Positions 25,559-34,909 of a DNA stretch of 36,305 nt are shown piece after piece. The position numbers and the translations under genes are program-made. This stretch comes from Aphodosoma sp051870875 (lineage in GTDB: Bacteria > Bacteroidota > Bacteroidia > Bacteroidales > Paludibacteraceae). Location: the NCBI GenBank assembly GCA_051870875.1, contig JBJECG010000040.1, forward strand, positions 1 through 36,305. Reading direction: 5' to 3'. Position 1 is the stretch's first letter. Each line of letters begins with the position of its first letter. The notes under the pieces were generated by a model that was not told where the DNA came from, did not search any database, and saw only the letters and a program-made list of their open reading frames with translations.

Positions 25559-25869
25559 AAAAATACGCACGAAAGTCCGTTTTTTAACAATTTAAGACCT
25601 TGATATAGTACATCAGTGAAATACTTGGGGAAAATGATACGAGTATCAAATTCGGCGAAACCAATTTTCAAGAAACATGGTTTCCGGACAGAGACAATAC
25701 ATATCGAGTCAATAAACGGCACACTGCCGGGCTCCAATATGCGTTACAAGTGATCCGGTAATTTGTATGGTTTAACCATCCGTTTGAAGACTGATACGGA
25801 TGTCCGGTACAATAAGAGCGTGGCATATGCGCAAATACGCCGCAAAATGACCGGTACTGCCGCCACAGT
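25559..25869. other. Gene-free region between Yip1-like gene and adhesin operon
   Basis: About 310 bp between the stop of the Yip1-like gene and the palindrome. The short ORFs here start with TTG, overlap each other and show no recognisable family, so I call no gene. It could hold a decayed gene or a long 3' UTR. Confidence 0.5.
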
Positions 25870-26481
25870 CTATACGTTCGGGGCAAGGAGACCAAGGAAT
25901 TTATATATCACAACGGGAATCAGGACACTTGCCGCAGTGACGATGACCATATACCTGTTTTTGTTTTGTTCGGGTACCGGTATTATGTCATCCGAAGCAG
26001 CCCACACCACATAGAGTATATAGGCATAGAAAAAACGTATAAAGAAAAGGCTCGGGAAGATACCCAGCAGTATATTCACGGCAAAAATCACCGCCATATC
26101 GGCGGCCGCCAAGGCTTCGACATTCCATTTCGGCACTCCGGACACATACCGGCGTGAAAACCACCCGACAAAAAAGCAGAGAAAATAGTATGTCATCAGC
26201 ATCACGATAAAGGTGAATATCGAATTGAGCACCGCATTTTCGATATTGACGCTTTTCAATGAGAACAGTGCACCGACAAAACAGACTCCGGCAGTAAGCA
26301 ACGACATTGGCACAATGAAATAACCGGCAATGCGGTGCGAATGGAAATATTCGGAAAAACGGGCATACTGCAGTGTCTGCGACGGCCGAACTATGATGTT
26401 CCAGACCAACGTGATGTCAAAACGCAGACAGTTGACAGCATTGGTAAAGAGACTACGGATATCTGTCGGTACAATATTCAT
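25870..26481 (-). CDS. Yip1/DUF1282-like integral membrane protein
   Basis: This 203-residue protein starts at ATG 26481. After an N-terminal amphipathic part (WNIIVRPSQTLQYARFSEYF) there are about five hydrophobic helices (IAGYFIVPMSLLTAGVCFVG; SIFTFIVMLMTYYFLCFFVG; ALAAADMAVIFAVNILLGIF; LFFIRFFYAYILYVVWAAS; YMVIVTAASVLIPVVIYKFL). This matches the general plan of Yip1-domain proteins found in Bacteroidetes. No catalytic residues are evident, and the role is unknown, perhaps in membrane organisation. It follows endonuclease IV by 55 bp and is the last gene of that run. Confidence 0.65.
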   Translation of the reverse strand: MNIVPTDIRSLFTNAVNCLRFDITLVWNIIVRPSQTLQYARFSEYFHSHRIAGYFIVPMSLLTAGVCFVGALFSLKSVNIENAVLNSIFTFIVMLMTYYFLCFFVGWFSRRYVSGVPKWNVEALAAADMAVIFAVNILLGIFPSLFFIRFFYAYILYVVWAASDDIIPVPEQNKNRYMVIVTAASVLIPVVIYKFLGLLAPNV

Positions 26482-26536
26482 CTACGATAACGGATTCTTC
26501 TGTTTGCCAACGGTTTGTTTTCCTCAGGTACAGGCG

Positions 26537-27379
26537 TTATACAACATAGGATTTGAGTCTGGCAATCTCATCGGGCCAGAGTGTCTCATCGGGAGTTTCG
26601 AGTATAAGCGGAATACCGTCGAAACGGGAATCGGACATGATACGTACAAACGGAGAAAATCCGAGCAGCCCCTTTCCCAACGAATCGTGGCGGTCAACAC
26701 GTGAAGCGAGTTCCTTCCTGGAATCGTTGATGTGCATGCCGCGCAGATATCCGAATCCGATGATCGAATCAAACTCATGCCAGACACGGTCGAAACCGTC
26801 GGCGGAAAGCAAATCGTAACCCGATGCAAACGCATGCTGGGTATCGATACAGACTCCGATACGCGACTTGTCGTCGACAAGATCCATGATTGTACGCAGG
26901 TGCTCAAACCGGTATCCGACGTTGGTGCCCTGTCCGGCAGTATTTTCGAGTACGGCAGTCACTCCTTCGGTCTTCTGCAATGCAATATTGATGCTCTCGG
27001 CTATCGTTTTCAGGCAGTCCGCTTCCGATATTTTCTTCAGATGCGAACCGGGATGAAAGTTCAGGCGGTCAAGCCCCAGCATGGCGCAACGCTCCATTTC
27101 TCCGACAAATGACTTGCGGCTTTTCTCCAGGCCTTCGGCATCGGGCGAGCCGAGGTTGATAAGATAGCTGTCATGCGGCAAGATGTCGGCCGCAGTATAG
27201 CCGTATCCGATGCAACGCTCCTTGAACAGCGAAACCGACGTTTCGGTCAATGCAGGGGCAAACCACTGCCGCTGGTTCTTGGTAAAAAGAGCGAAGGCTG
27301 TCGCTCCTATGGCATGGGCATTGACCGGTGCGTTCTCCACCCCGCCCTGGGCACTGACATGAGCTCCTATATGTTTCAT
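26537..27379 (-). CDS. nfo: Endonuclease IV (AP endonuclease)
   Basis: This 280-residue protein, of usual family length, starts at ATG 27379 (MKHIGAHVSAQGGVENAP). It cleaves DNA 5' of abasic sites in base-excision repair, using three zinc ions. All nine metal ligands of the family are seen at the same positions as in the E. coli enzyme: His69, His109, Glu145, Asp179, His182, His216, Asp229, His231 and Glu261. The family motifs LNFHPGSH, VLENTAGQG, CIDTQHAFASGYD and HINDSRKELASRVDRH are intact. It lies 35 bp (29-bp spacer after GldG stop plus leader) from gldG and appears to be carried along in an otherwise membrane-directed run. Confidence 0.97.
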   Translation of the reverse strand: MKHIGAHVSAQGGVENAPVNAHAIGATAFALFTKNQRQWFAPALTETSVSLFKERCIGYGYTAADILPHDSYLINLGSPDAEGLEKSRKSFVGEMERCAMLGLDRLNFHPGSHLKKISEADCLKTIAESINIALQKTEGVTAVLENTAGQGTNVGYRFEHLRTIMDLVDDKSRIGVCIDTQHAFASGYDLLSADGFDRVWHEFDSIIGFGYLRGMHINDSRKELASRVDRHDSLGKGLLGFSPFVRIMSDSRFDGIPLILETPDETLWPDEIARLKSYVV

Positions 27380-27414
27380 ATCCGTAAAAGTTTTTCAGTG
27401 TCAAACAATTTCGA

Positions 27415-29109
27415 TCAGATGCGGTAGCGGCGACGGCGGACCAACAGGCAGGCCGCAGCAAAGAGAGCCAGCAAGAGAAGCGGCAGACAGACTGCCATGA
27501 CAATGACAGATGTGCGGTTGGCATCGACAACGGCACGGTTGAGCAGACGCAGTGCAATTTTCTTGTTTCGCAACTGCATCAAACCTGCATCATCGGTAAG
27601 ATAGAGCATGGAGTTGACAATAAAATCGCGGTTGCCATGTATGTGCCGCGTCACACGGTCGTATCCGAGCGGAAGAACCATCAGCCCTTCGGGATGCTGC
27701 TCCACATCGTTGCGTATAATGTCGGCATCGGCCACTACTATCATGCGGGTATCGACGCTTTTCGGAACGACAGTATCATAAGTCACTCCGAGAGGAGGCA
27801 TCCGATGATCGTATATCGAAGTGAACCTGCCCTCGAGAGCCACAGCCACAGGCACATATCCGGTAACGAAATATTCTGACGGCTCCACTTCCACAGCCGC
27901 ACTTACACTGACCTGATTCGGTGCAAAACTGACATGCGTGGCATTGGATGTGGCAAGCAACAGTGATTTCCGAACGCCTGCAGTATCGCCCACAATCTCT
28001 ATCCCGGAAGCAAAATCGGCCTTTACCGCCCCTACCGATTTCGTGACGGGATGAACAGGCGAGGTCTGCAACAACGGTGTAAAGAACCAAGGTACAGATT
28101 CAAACCGGGACTCCTCGCCCGGACGTGCCATGTTGACCGGAATATAGGCGCACTGCATATCTTCGAGTACAGACGGAGTAATGCGTACCCCATAACGGAA
28201 AAGCATATCCGAGAGTTTGACATCGTTGGCTATGACAGGCGAACTTCCGGCATCGGAGAGCATATCCGATGACATCATGGTGCCATCCACCAGCCAAAGC
28301 ACCCTGCCGCCACGCATGATGTACTGGTCAATGACAAATTTTTCGATCTCGGTAAACGGTTTTACGGGACCGGCTATCACAATGGCGGCATAGTTGTCAA
28401 GCACTGAAACATCGGACGTAATCGTCCCACGGTCGACAAAAAAATAACGGCTCAGTGCATCGGCGGCATCGTAGACATACTCTTCATCCAGTTCACCGTG
28501 ACCTTCGACAAACGCAATCCGCCTGGCTTGTTTCGCGGTCAACAGCCTGACGGCATCGGCGAACTGAAATTCAAGATCCTCCACAGCTGCATTGACAGCC
28601 TCCTCACCACTTGTATTTCCAGAAGGCTGCATGAGACAGACCTGCACCGTATCGACGGCACTGCACACCTCGGCCCATGGAAAGATAATCTGTTCGGACA
28701 TCCGTCCGCCCCTCTGGCGGACGCTTACACTCATACCGCGCAAGCCACGCCGTTCGAGCATTTCATACAAAGCATAACGTTTTTCATCGGATTCCGCTTC
28801 ATTCGGGTTGAACCGGTTGAGAATCATCGGACGGCGCATATAGCTGTTCATTTCATGCACCATATCTTCGGCCGCACGCGACAGGCGCAACATATTGGCA
28901 TCAAGATCTCCGGTAAGATAAATGGTCACGCTCAAACCGTCATCTACACCGTGCAACAGCCTGCGTGTGGCATCGGATAGCGAATAACGCTTTTCGGCAG
29001 TAAGGTCGATACGGAAAAAAGCATCGGACGTGAGCATGAAAAACAATCCGGCAACTGCCACAACCACGACAGAAACAATACTGACAATCAACCTACGGGA
29101 CATCTTCAT
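27415..29109 (-). CDS. gldG: GldG-family protein (ABC-type auxiliary component)
   Basis: This 564-residue protein runs from ATG 29109; a TTG at 29118 is possible but less likely. It has an N-terminal TM helix (residues 8-28), a GldG/DUF4350-type periplasmic body (FFRIDLTAEKRYSLSDATRRLL; LEFQFADAVRLLTAKQARRIAFVEGHGELDE; IVIAGPVKPFTEIEKFVIDQYIMRGGRVLWLVDG), and a C-terminal TM helix (VIVMAVCLPLLLLALFAAACLL) with a basic tail. GldF, its usual ABC permease partner with GldA, is not adjacent. It follows the HD phosphohydrolase with a 5-bp gap. The function in non-gliding Bacteroidales is unknown. Confidence 0.88.
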   Translation of the reverse strand: MKMSRRLIVSIVSVVVVAVAGLFFMLTSDAFFRIDLTAEKRYSLSDATRRLLHGVDDGLSVTIYLTGDLDANMLRLSRAAEDMVHEMNSYMRRPMILNRFNPNEAESDEKRYALYEMLERRGLRGMSVSVRQRGGRMSEQIIFPWAEVCSAVDTVQVCLMQPSGNTSGEEAVNAAVEDLEFQFADAVRLLTAKQARRIAFVEGHGELDEEYVYDAADALSRYFFVDRGTITSDVSVLDNYAAIVIAGPVKPFTEIEKFVIDQYIMRGGRVLWLVDGTMMSSDMLSDAGSSPVIANDVKLSDMLFRYGVRITPSVLEDMQCAYIPVNMARPGEESRFESVPWFFTPLLQTSPVHPVTKSVGAVKADFASGIEIVGDTAGVRKSLLLATSNATHVSFAPNQVSVSAAVEVEPSEYFVTGYVPVAVALEGRFTSIYDHRMPPLGVTYDTVVPKSVDTRMIVVADADIIRNDVEQHPEGLMVLPLGYDRVTRHIHGNRDFIVNSMLYLTDDAGLMQLRNKKIALRLLNRAVVDANRTSVIVMAVCLPLLLLALFAAACLLVRRRRYRI

Positions 29110-29114
29110 TGGAA

Positions 29115-31241
29115 TCAATTATTTTTTGTTCGTTTCGATTTCCGTATTTTATTCAGTATCGGGACCTCGGCAAGAGGCAAAACGTCATCTTTGGCAGTAC
29201 CCTTGTCGAGTTCGGGATAAGAAATACGGGTATGGTAGATATTCTTCAACTTGTCTTTGAATACCACTTTGGCCACCTCCACATCGCGGAATGACAAAGG
29301 AGCATTCTTGAACTGCCCGTCGGCAATCTGTCCGTCGATAACGGATTCAACCATACGGTCTATGGCTTCGACATCATAAGATTTCAGACTGCGAGAAGCA
29401 GCTTCGACGGCATCCGACATCATGAGTATGGCTTCCTCCTTGGTAGACGGCAGCGGTCCGGGATAGGTGAACAGCGACTCGTCAACCGGTTTGTCTGGAA
29501 ACTTGTTCTTGTACGAATTGTAGAAATAGCGGGTCTTGCTTGTACCATGATGCGAGGCTATGAAACTGACTATGGGGCGAGGCAGATCTGCCCGTCCGGC
29601 AATACGCACACCTTCGGCAACATGGCTTATGATGATCTGGGCAGCCTCCTCATAAGGCAACTTTTCGAGAGGATTGAACCCTGACAACTGGTTTTCGGTG
29701 TAATACATCGGATCAGCCATCTTGCCAAGGTCGTGATACAGGGCTCCGGTACGCACCAAAAGGGCATCTGCATCGACACGCTTGGCAACTTCGACAGCAA
29801 GGTTGCTCACCTGCAACACATGCTGGAACGTTCCGGGACATTTTTCACTGAACTCCATAAGCAGCGGACTGTTGATATTGGAAATCTCGACAAGGGTCAT
29901 ACTGCTGAGAAATCCGAACATCTTCTCAACCAGAAATATGAGGAGATAGGCAAACATGGAGGCTACGGCATTGACAAAGAACACGAGGTACATCCAATAA
30001 TCAATATCGGCGGGCTTTACACCGTGCGAAAGTTCGATTGCCGTGAACGAAATGACGTAAACCAGAAATACAAAAGCCGCAGAACGGGCCAACCGGCCCC
30101 GAGAATCGAAGTTCTTCAGACTTGCCACCGCCACCATTCCGGCCAATATCTGCAAATTGATAAATTCCATGGGATTTGCAACCATCTGGGATGCCACCAG
30201 CACCGTAATGATATGTATGTACAGAGCCGTCCTCGAATCGAAAAACACACGAACCACCAGCGGCAACATGGCAAAAGGTACCAGATATTCGCTCACTCCA
30301 TACCTGAGCACCAGAGACAACAATGCTATCATAGTAAGAGACAGCGACATCATAAACACCACCGACTTCAACGACGACAACACTTTGGTACGGAATATAT
30401 AGAAATACACATACAGCAGCATATAGAGCACCACCACTATGAGTATATCGCCCGCCACATTCCAGTAATCGTTGTCAGAGAAAGAAAGACTGCCTTCGTT
30501 AGTCCGCTGCAAAGACTTCAGTATCTGATATGTGCGTGGAGTCACGACCTCACCCCTGTCAATAATCCTCTCACCTTTCTGCACCATACCGGATGTAAGC
30601 ATGACAGCGGAAAGTATCTCACGTTCGGCATGTTCGGTCTTGGATACATCGATTGCAAGATTGGGTTTCACAAATGCATCTATCCCGTAACCGTCCAATA
30701 TCCTGTCATCGGTCACACCCGCCTCCCTGAGGTTATTCACTATGAAGTCGTATGCCGTCTTTTGCGTGAACAACCTGTCGGCCGGATACACACAGGCCAC
30801 ATTGCCGGCATCCACCACCTCAATGGATGAGGAATGCCACCGCTGCAGTTGCTGCATCTGTTCCAGAGGCAAAATCCCGGCTTCATAGACCTTTGCCAAT
30901 TGCTCTGCTATAAGCCGGTATACGGTGACATTGGAATGTCCGTACATTCCGGCAAAAGCCAACAGCTGCTTTTCGGCCACAGAAGTATCCAGTTCATAAT
31001 ACGGCACAAGTGCTGCGAGAGCACTGTCGCGGTCGGCAGCCAGCCGCTCATCTGTCTTGTAGACAGGGAAATCCACAGGAGCCATAAGCAAATCATAAGC
31101 CCACGGCTTGCCTATTTCAAAATAACGGTCGACACGCCCGGTATGCGGCATAAGTATGTACACAAGTGCCACCGTGACAAAAAAGCAGAGTATCTGCAAC
31201 AGTCTGGAGAGCCACTCCGGCAGTTCATCGGAATTTTTCAT
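29115..31241 (-). CDS. 7TM-HD phosphohydrolase (PgpH/YqfF type)
   Basis: This 708-residue protein has an N-terminal TM helix (about 13-31), a large extracytoplasmic 7TMR-HDED domain (about 40-255), seven or so TM helices (about 264-440) and a cytoplasmic HD domain. The metal ligands His474 (CPGTFQH), His503-Asp504 (LYHDLGK), His540 (IIISHV), His564-His565 (IASHHG) and a later Asp in MMSDAVEAASRS are all present. Family members such as PgpH hydrolyse the second messenger c-di-AMP; whether that holds here is inferred. It is spaced 18 bp after the acyl-CoA ligase and 5 bp before gldG, indicating one operon. Confidence 0.9.
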   Translation of the reverse strand: MKNSDELPEWLSRLLQILCFFVTVALVYILMPHTGRVDRYFEIGKPWAYDLLMAPVDFPVYKTDERLAADRDSALAALVPYYELDTSVAEKQLLAFAGMYGHSNVTVYRLIAEQLAKVYEAGILPLEQMQQLQRWHSSSIEVVDAGNVACVYPADRLFTQKTAYDFIVNNLREAGVTDDRILDGYGIDAFVKPNLAIDVSKTEHAEREILSAVMLTSGMVQKGERIIDRGEVVTPRTYQILKSLQRTNEGSLSFSDNDYWNVAGDILIVVVLYMLLYVYFYIFRTKVLSSLKSVVFMMSLSLTMIALLSLVLRYGVSEYLVPFAMLPLVVRVFFDSRTALYIHIITVLVASQMVANPMEFINLQILAGMVAVASLKNFDSRGRLARSAAFVFLVYVISFTAIELSHGVKPADIDYWMYLVFFVNAVASMFAYLLIFLVEKMFGFLSSMTLVEISNINSPLLMEFSEKCPGTFQHVLQVSNLAVEVAKRVDADALLVRTGALYHDLGKMADPMYYTENQLSGFNPLEKLPYEEAAQIIISHVAEGVRIAGRADLPRPIVSFIASHHGTSKTRYFYNSYKNKFPDKPVDESLFTYPGPLPSTKEEAILMMSDAVEAASRSLKSYDVEAIDRMVESVIDGQIADGQFKNAPLSFRDVEVAKVVFKDKLKNIYHTRISYPELDKGTAKDDVLPLAEVPILNKIRKSKRTKNN

Positions 31242-31259
31242 AGTCCATCGGAAAACTTT

Positions 31260-33092
31260 TTACTTTTTCATGGCAGCCACGACACACGGCACCGTCTCAT
31301 ACATTTCATTGATCAACGCTGCATAATGCTGCTGAATGACTGCACGGCGCAGTTTCAGCGTGGAGGTCAATTCGCCGGATTCGATTGTGAATCCACGTTT
31401 GATGAGGCGGAACTTCTTGATTTTTTCAAACGGAGCCATGTGTTTCTGTGCTTCGGCTATATGGTCTTCAAATAGTTTCTGCACCTCCGGAGCATTCAAC
31501 AGATCATCGATACGGTCATATTTGATACCTTTGGTTCCGGCAAACGTTTTGACGGCCTCAATATTGGGTGCAATGATGGCCGTCACGAAATTGCGGTTGT
31601 TGCCTATCACCACCACCTGTTCGATGTAGCGGTCGGCACCGAGCGCTGTCTCAATCTGCTGAGGTGCTATGTATTTTCCGTTGGAAGTCTTGAAGAGGTC
31701 TTTCAAACGGTCGACCATATAAAGGCACCCGTTTTCGTCTATCTTGCCTATGTCGCCGGTGCGGAACCATCCGTCGACAAACGATTCAGCCGTTATCTCC
31801 GGTTTGTTGTAATAACCTGCGCACACGGTCTTGGCTTTCACCAGTATCTCGTCATCGTCACCAATCTTCACCTGCACGTCAGGCATAGGAGTACCGAGCG
31901 AACCGATAATATAGTTTTTGGCCGGATAACAAGTGACCGTAGCGAGAGTTTCGGTAAGACCGTAGCCATAGGTCACAGGCAGGCCGAGACTTAGGAAAAA
32001 ACGTATCAAACCATCGTCCATGGCAGCGCCGGAAATGGGGAAAAGCCGTCCGCGGTCGATACCCACCACTTTCTTCAATATGGAGAAAATAAAACGGTCG
32101 GCAAACTTATATCTTACGTACAAGCCTATGGAAGCGCGTTTTGCCACCCTGCGACAGCCGATGTTATACTCTTCACCTACAGCAAGAGCCCAAGCCACCA
32201 TGGCCTTTTTCAGCGGAGAGAAGGCATCTATCTTCTCCTGCACGCCGGCGGCTATCTTCTCCCAGAAACGAGGTACGGAACAGAGCAGTGTAGGGCGGAC
32301 CTCCTTGATAGTCTTCTGTATGTCGGAAGGGCGCAGATTGAGATATATTTTCACATCTTTCATCATGCAGAAATAGCACCATGCGCGTTCAAATATATGT
32401 GTTATAGGCAGGAACGCCATGGAAATGTCATGCCGGTTAACCATTGTCAGACGTATGTCATGAATACGCATAACCTCCATCAGATTGGAATGCAGCAACA
32501 TCACTCCTTTCGGTTGGCCAGTTGTACCAGAAGTGTACATGATGATGGCCAGGTCTTCCGGTCTTGCGGATGAAGTGCGCTTTGCCACAACCGGCTGCAT
32601 GGCCGTGTCTTCTCCTTGAGACATAAATTCGCTGAAATAGACGGCCTGTTCTACCCCTTTCAAATCCACAGCTTCGTCAAAAACCACTATCCGGCGCAAT
32701 GTCTTACTGCTCTTCAACACTTCAATGGCATTGTCATACTGCGCCTGCTCGCCCACGAAAAGCAACTCGATGGCAGCATCATTGACAATATAATCTATCT
32801 GCTGTACCGATGAAGTTGCATATATCGGCACCGACACCGCACGATTGGCATAATCGGCAAAATCGGCAATCATTGCCTGCGGCATATTCTGCGAACATAT
32901 ACCTACCCTATCCTGTTCCTTTATGCCGAACGCAGCAATGGCACGCGCCACTTTTCCCACCCTGTCGGCAAATTCCGACCAGTTTATATCCACCCACTTG
33001 GCCAGTGCATAATCGCGGTAGCACAAGACGACGCGGTTACCATTTTTATTGGCTTTGAGGGCTGGCAGTTTTGCAAAATGAATAAGTTCCAT
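31260..33092 (-). CDS. Long-chain acyl-CoA ligase (AMP-forming)
   Basis: This 610-residue protein uses ATG 33092; an earlier TTG at 33098 would add two residues. It is an ANL-family adenylating enzyme. The P-loop AIIMYTSGTTGQPKGVM lies near residue 190, the adenylate motif YGYGLTETLA near 390, and GWFRTGDIG...YMVDRLKDLFKTSNGKYIAP near 455-490. The catalytic Lys is expected in the final lobe. It activates fatty acids to acyl-CoA at the membrane; the chain-length preference is not visible. FadD/FAA1-type length is usual. It is the first gene behind a full consensus promoter and leads the run into the HD phosphohydrolase. Confidence 0.93.
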   Translation of the reverse strand: MELIHFAKLPALKANKNGNRVVLCYRDYALAKWVDINWSEFADRVGKVARAIAAFGIKEQDRVGICSQNMPQAMIADFADYANRAVSVPIYATSSVQQIDYIVNDAAIELLFVGEQAQYDNAIEVLKSSKTLRRIVVFDEAVDLKGVEQAVYFSEFMSQGEDTAMQPVVAKRTSSARPEDLAIIMYTSGTTGQPKGVMLLHSNLMEVMRIHDIRLTMVNRHDISMAFLPITHIFERAWCYFCMMKDVKIYLNLRPSDIQKTIKEVRPTLLCSVPRFWEKIAAGVQEKIDAFSPLKKAMVAWALAVGEEYNIGCRRVAKRASIGLYVRYKFADRFIFSILKKVVGIDRGRLFPISGAAMDDGLIRFFLSLGLPVTYGYGLTETLATVTCYPAKNYIIGSLGTPMPDVQVKIGDDDEILVKAKTVCAGYYNKPEITAESFVDGWFRTGDIGKIDENGCLYMVDRLKDLFKTSNGKYIAPQQIETALGADRYIEQVVVIGNNRNFVTAIIAPNIEAVKTFAGTKGIKYDRIDDLLNAPEVQKLFEDHIAEAQKHMAPFEKIKKFRLIKRGFTIESGELTSTLKLRRAVIQQHYAALINEMYETVPCVVAAMKK

Positions 33093-33213
33093 AGTCAACA
33101 GATTTGTGCTCCGGCATGCCCCGAGGCGGGTATGGAGGGAGCGATAAACTTATGTGGGAACGGGGACTGAGACGGTAGATACCGATACAGACCTATCCCA
33201 ATTTACATTGTCG

Positions 33214-33246
33214 CAAAGGTACGAAAATATTTGTGAAGTACGCAAA
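33214..33246 (-). promoter_or_regulatory. Promoter of the acyl-CoA ligase run
   Basis: On the minus strand TTTG (33246-33243) is followed by 21 nt and TACCTTTG (33221-33214), a full Bacteroidetes consensus. The leader is about 115 nt before the ATG at 33092. Confidence 0.85.
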
Positions 33247-33324
33247 AATGCGGGAGAATGTGCGGGAAAATGACGAGAATAGTACGAGGAAGGTACGGAA
33301 AAGGTGTTGTAGGGCAGGGTTTGA

Positions 33325-33336
33325 GGGGGGGGGGGG
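33325..33336. repeat. 12-bp G homopolymer
   Basis: Twelve uninterrupted G (plus strand), then AAGGAGGGGG. It lies between the lipoprotein terminator and the acyl-CoA ligase promoter, about 80 bp beyond the -33 box. It is a candidate slippage site. Confidence 0.85.
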
Positions 33337-33346
33337 AAGGAGGGGG

Positions 33347-33397
33347 TAAAAAATGGAGAGGTTGCGACATAACGGGTGGTTATGAGGCAATCTCTCC
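33347..33397 (-). terminator. Terminator after the lipoprotein gene
   Basis: On the minus strand GGAGAG/CTCTCC encloses CATAAC/GTTATG and is followed by ATTTTTTA (33354-33347). It begins 31 bp past the stop at 33428. Confidence 0.75.
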
Positions 33398-33427
33398 GAG
33401 ATGTTTAGGATGGACGGGAGACAGGGG

Positions 33428-33976
33428 TTATTCAACCACGTGCCATACGGTGCCGTCGTAGGGGTATTCGACAAGACCACGGCCGTTGATGATGGTGGCG
33501 GTGAGGTCTTCGTTGATACCTGTGTGGAGGGAAAGGGTATCGGCTAACAGAGTTGGAAAGTCGGCGGCTTTTATACATATTGCGGAATAGATAAACCTCA
33601 CATCGCGGCTGTCGCTGTCGTGCGGATGGAGTGTTGCTGTAGAGACAAAGCTGTCTCTGTAAAATTCACCTCGAACATTCAGAATTATATTGTATTCTTC
33701 TTTCTGCAAAGTTACTCCGTAGGTGGTAATTTCATAACCTTGGCTTTCTCCATATTTTGGGCTCAGCCAGCGCTCTTGGTTGAATGGATAGACTTTGGCG
33801 GTAAAGGAGATGGTATCGTGGTTTTGATTGGTGAATGATACTACCTGGCCGTCGGTGTAGGGGAGGTAGGCACAAAAACGCGCTTTCGGGAACTCGATGA
33901 GGCTGTATGAGGGGTAGCACGATGACAGCAAAACGGATGCCAAAAGGGATAGCACGATGATGATTTTTCGATTCAT
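33428..33976 (-). CDS. Small lipoprotein of unknown function
   Basis: This 182-residue protein starts at ATG 33976 (MNRKIIIVLSLLASVLLSSC, lipobox ending at Cys20). The mature part is beta-rich (FCAYLPYTDGQVVSFTNQNH; ISFTAKVYPFNQERW; YGVTLQKEEYNIILNVRGEFY; ATIINGRGLVEYPYDGTVWHVVE). No family was recognised. It follows the protease fragment by 13 bp and is probably co-transcribed with it. A terminator lies just downstream. Confidence 0.7.
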   Translation of the reverse strand: MNRKIIIVLSLLASVLLSSCYPSYSLIEFPKARFCAYLPYTDGQVVSFTNQNHDTISFTAKVYPFNQERWLSPKYGESQGYEITTYGVTLQKEEYNIILNVRGEFYRDSFVSTATLHPHDSDSRDVRFIYSAICIKAADFPTLLADTLSLHTGINEDLTATIINGRGLVEYPYDGTVWHVVE

Positions 33977-33989
33977 GATTGTATTGGTT

Positions 33990-34901
33990 TTAATGTTTAA
34001 CAATTACTTTATAATTACCAGATTGGCCATCTGATGTCTGGACAAAAACTATGTACATACCATCACTCAATGATGACATAGAAAGGGATGCTCCAGAAAC
34101 AACGTTCTGCTGTGTATGTAAAACAGCACCACTCAAACTCAGCACCTTTATGTCCGCGACAACATTTTCAGAGAAATAAATCCAAATGTTATCGTCCGTT
34201 ATAGTTGGAATCACATCAATTGTTTGGCTCTGAGAGATAGAAGATAGCCGGATGCCGTTATCAGGAATAGCTTTCTTTTGGGTATAATTCAGTGGGCCAA
34301 CATTTACATTCAACAATTGTTCGTACACACTACGAGCTGTGGCTATATGGCTCATATTTTCCTGGCTAACCGTGAAATTCATGCCATTCATCAACACAGA
34401 CGGGTCCCCCATCAAAACGTATTTTTCAACCTGATGTCTTCTAATTGAGACTTTACAAGAAGAATAATAATCCATCATTCCGTTGTAGATAAGATTTCCT
34501 ACACAATTATCGTTTATACCAATTTTACCCAATCGCTTGAATATTTTCTTATCCATATAATTATTCTCAAATCTATCAGATAATGCGGTTGCGCCCAAAA
34601 AGGCAACACCTCCCCTATTGTAAGAATTTTTTAACCAACACATTCCCAAAGATGGTTGTAATTCGCCACCATTCATTTCCATAGCGTTTGTCAAGCATGC
34701 TATAGAAAACGTTATAGGACAAATAGTCGATACCGGACAATCTTCAATGTCGAAATTATATGGGGCAGAAAAATTAACATACCAACCATGACCTCTGTAC
34801 ACAAACATCCACACATTATTTTGCAATGCGCTTTTCATAGCATTTACTGCGGCTTGCATATTAAAAAACGTACGACCATCATGCGGGTATATATAATCCA
34901 A
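33990..34901 (-). pseudogene. C25 protease, C-terminal fragment with catalytic site and sorting domain
   Basis: This 303-residue frame has no credible start (first codon is TTG) and continues upstream in frame through the break (...NIQKIAIDLSSRLDYIYPHDG). It holds the C25 dyad: His38 in VYRGHGWY and Cys69 in SIACLTNAM, with the family-like stretch NRGGVAFLGATALSD. The C-terminus (IKVLSLSGAVLHTQQ ... DGMYIVFVQTSDGQSGNYKVIV, in parts) is a T9SS sorting domain. Joined to the 408-residue frame upstream it would make a protease of about 720 residues. A single-base frameshift in 34907-34985 separates them. Confidence 0.8.
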
Positions 34902-34909
34902 CCGAGAAC

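Noticed and set aside
25549..25737. 62-codon ORF on the minus strand between Yip1-like gene and adhesin operon
   Set aside because: Starts with TTG directly after a stop, overlaps the palindrome, and shows no homology I recognise.
29733..30830. Plus-strand ORF of 365 codons
   Set aside because: Antisense to the HD phosphohydrolase whose motifs are intact; low-complexity His/Arg/Gln composition typical of a shadow.
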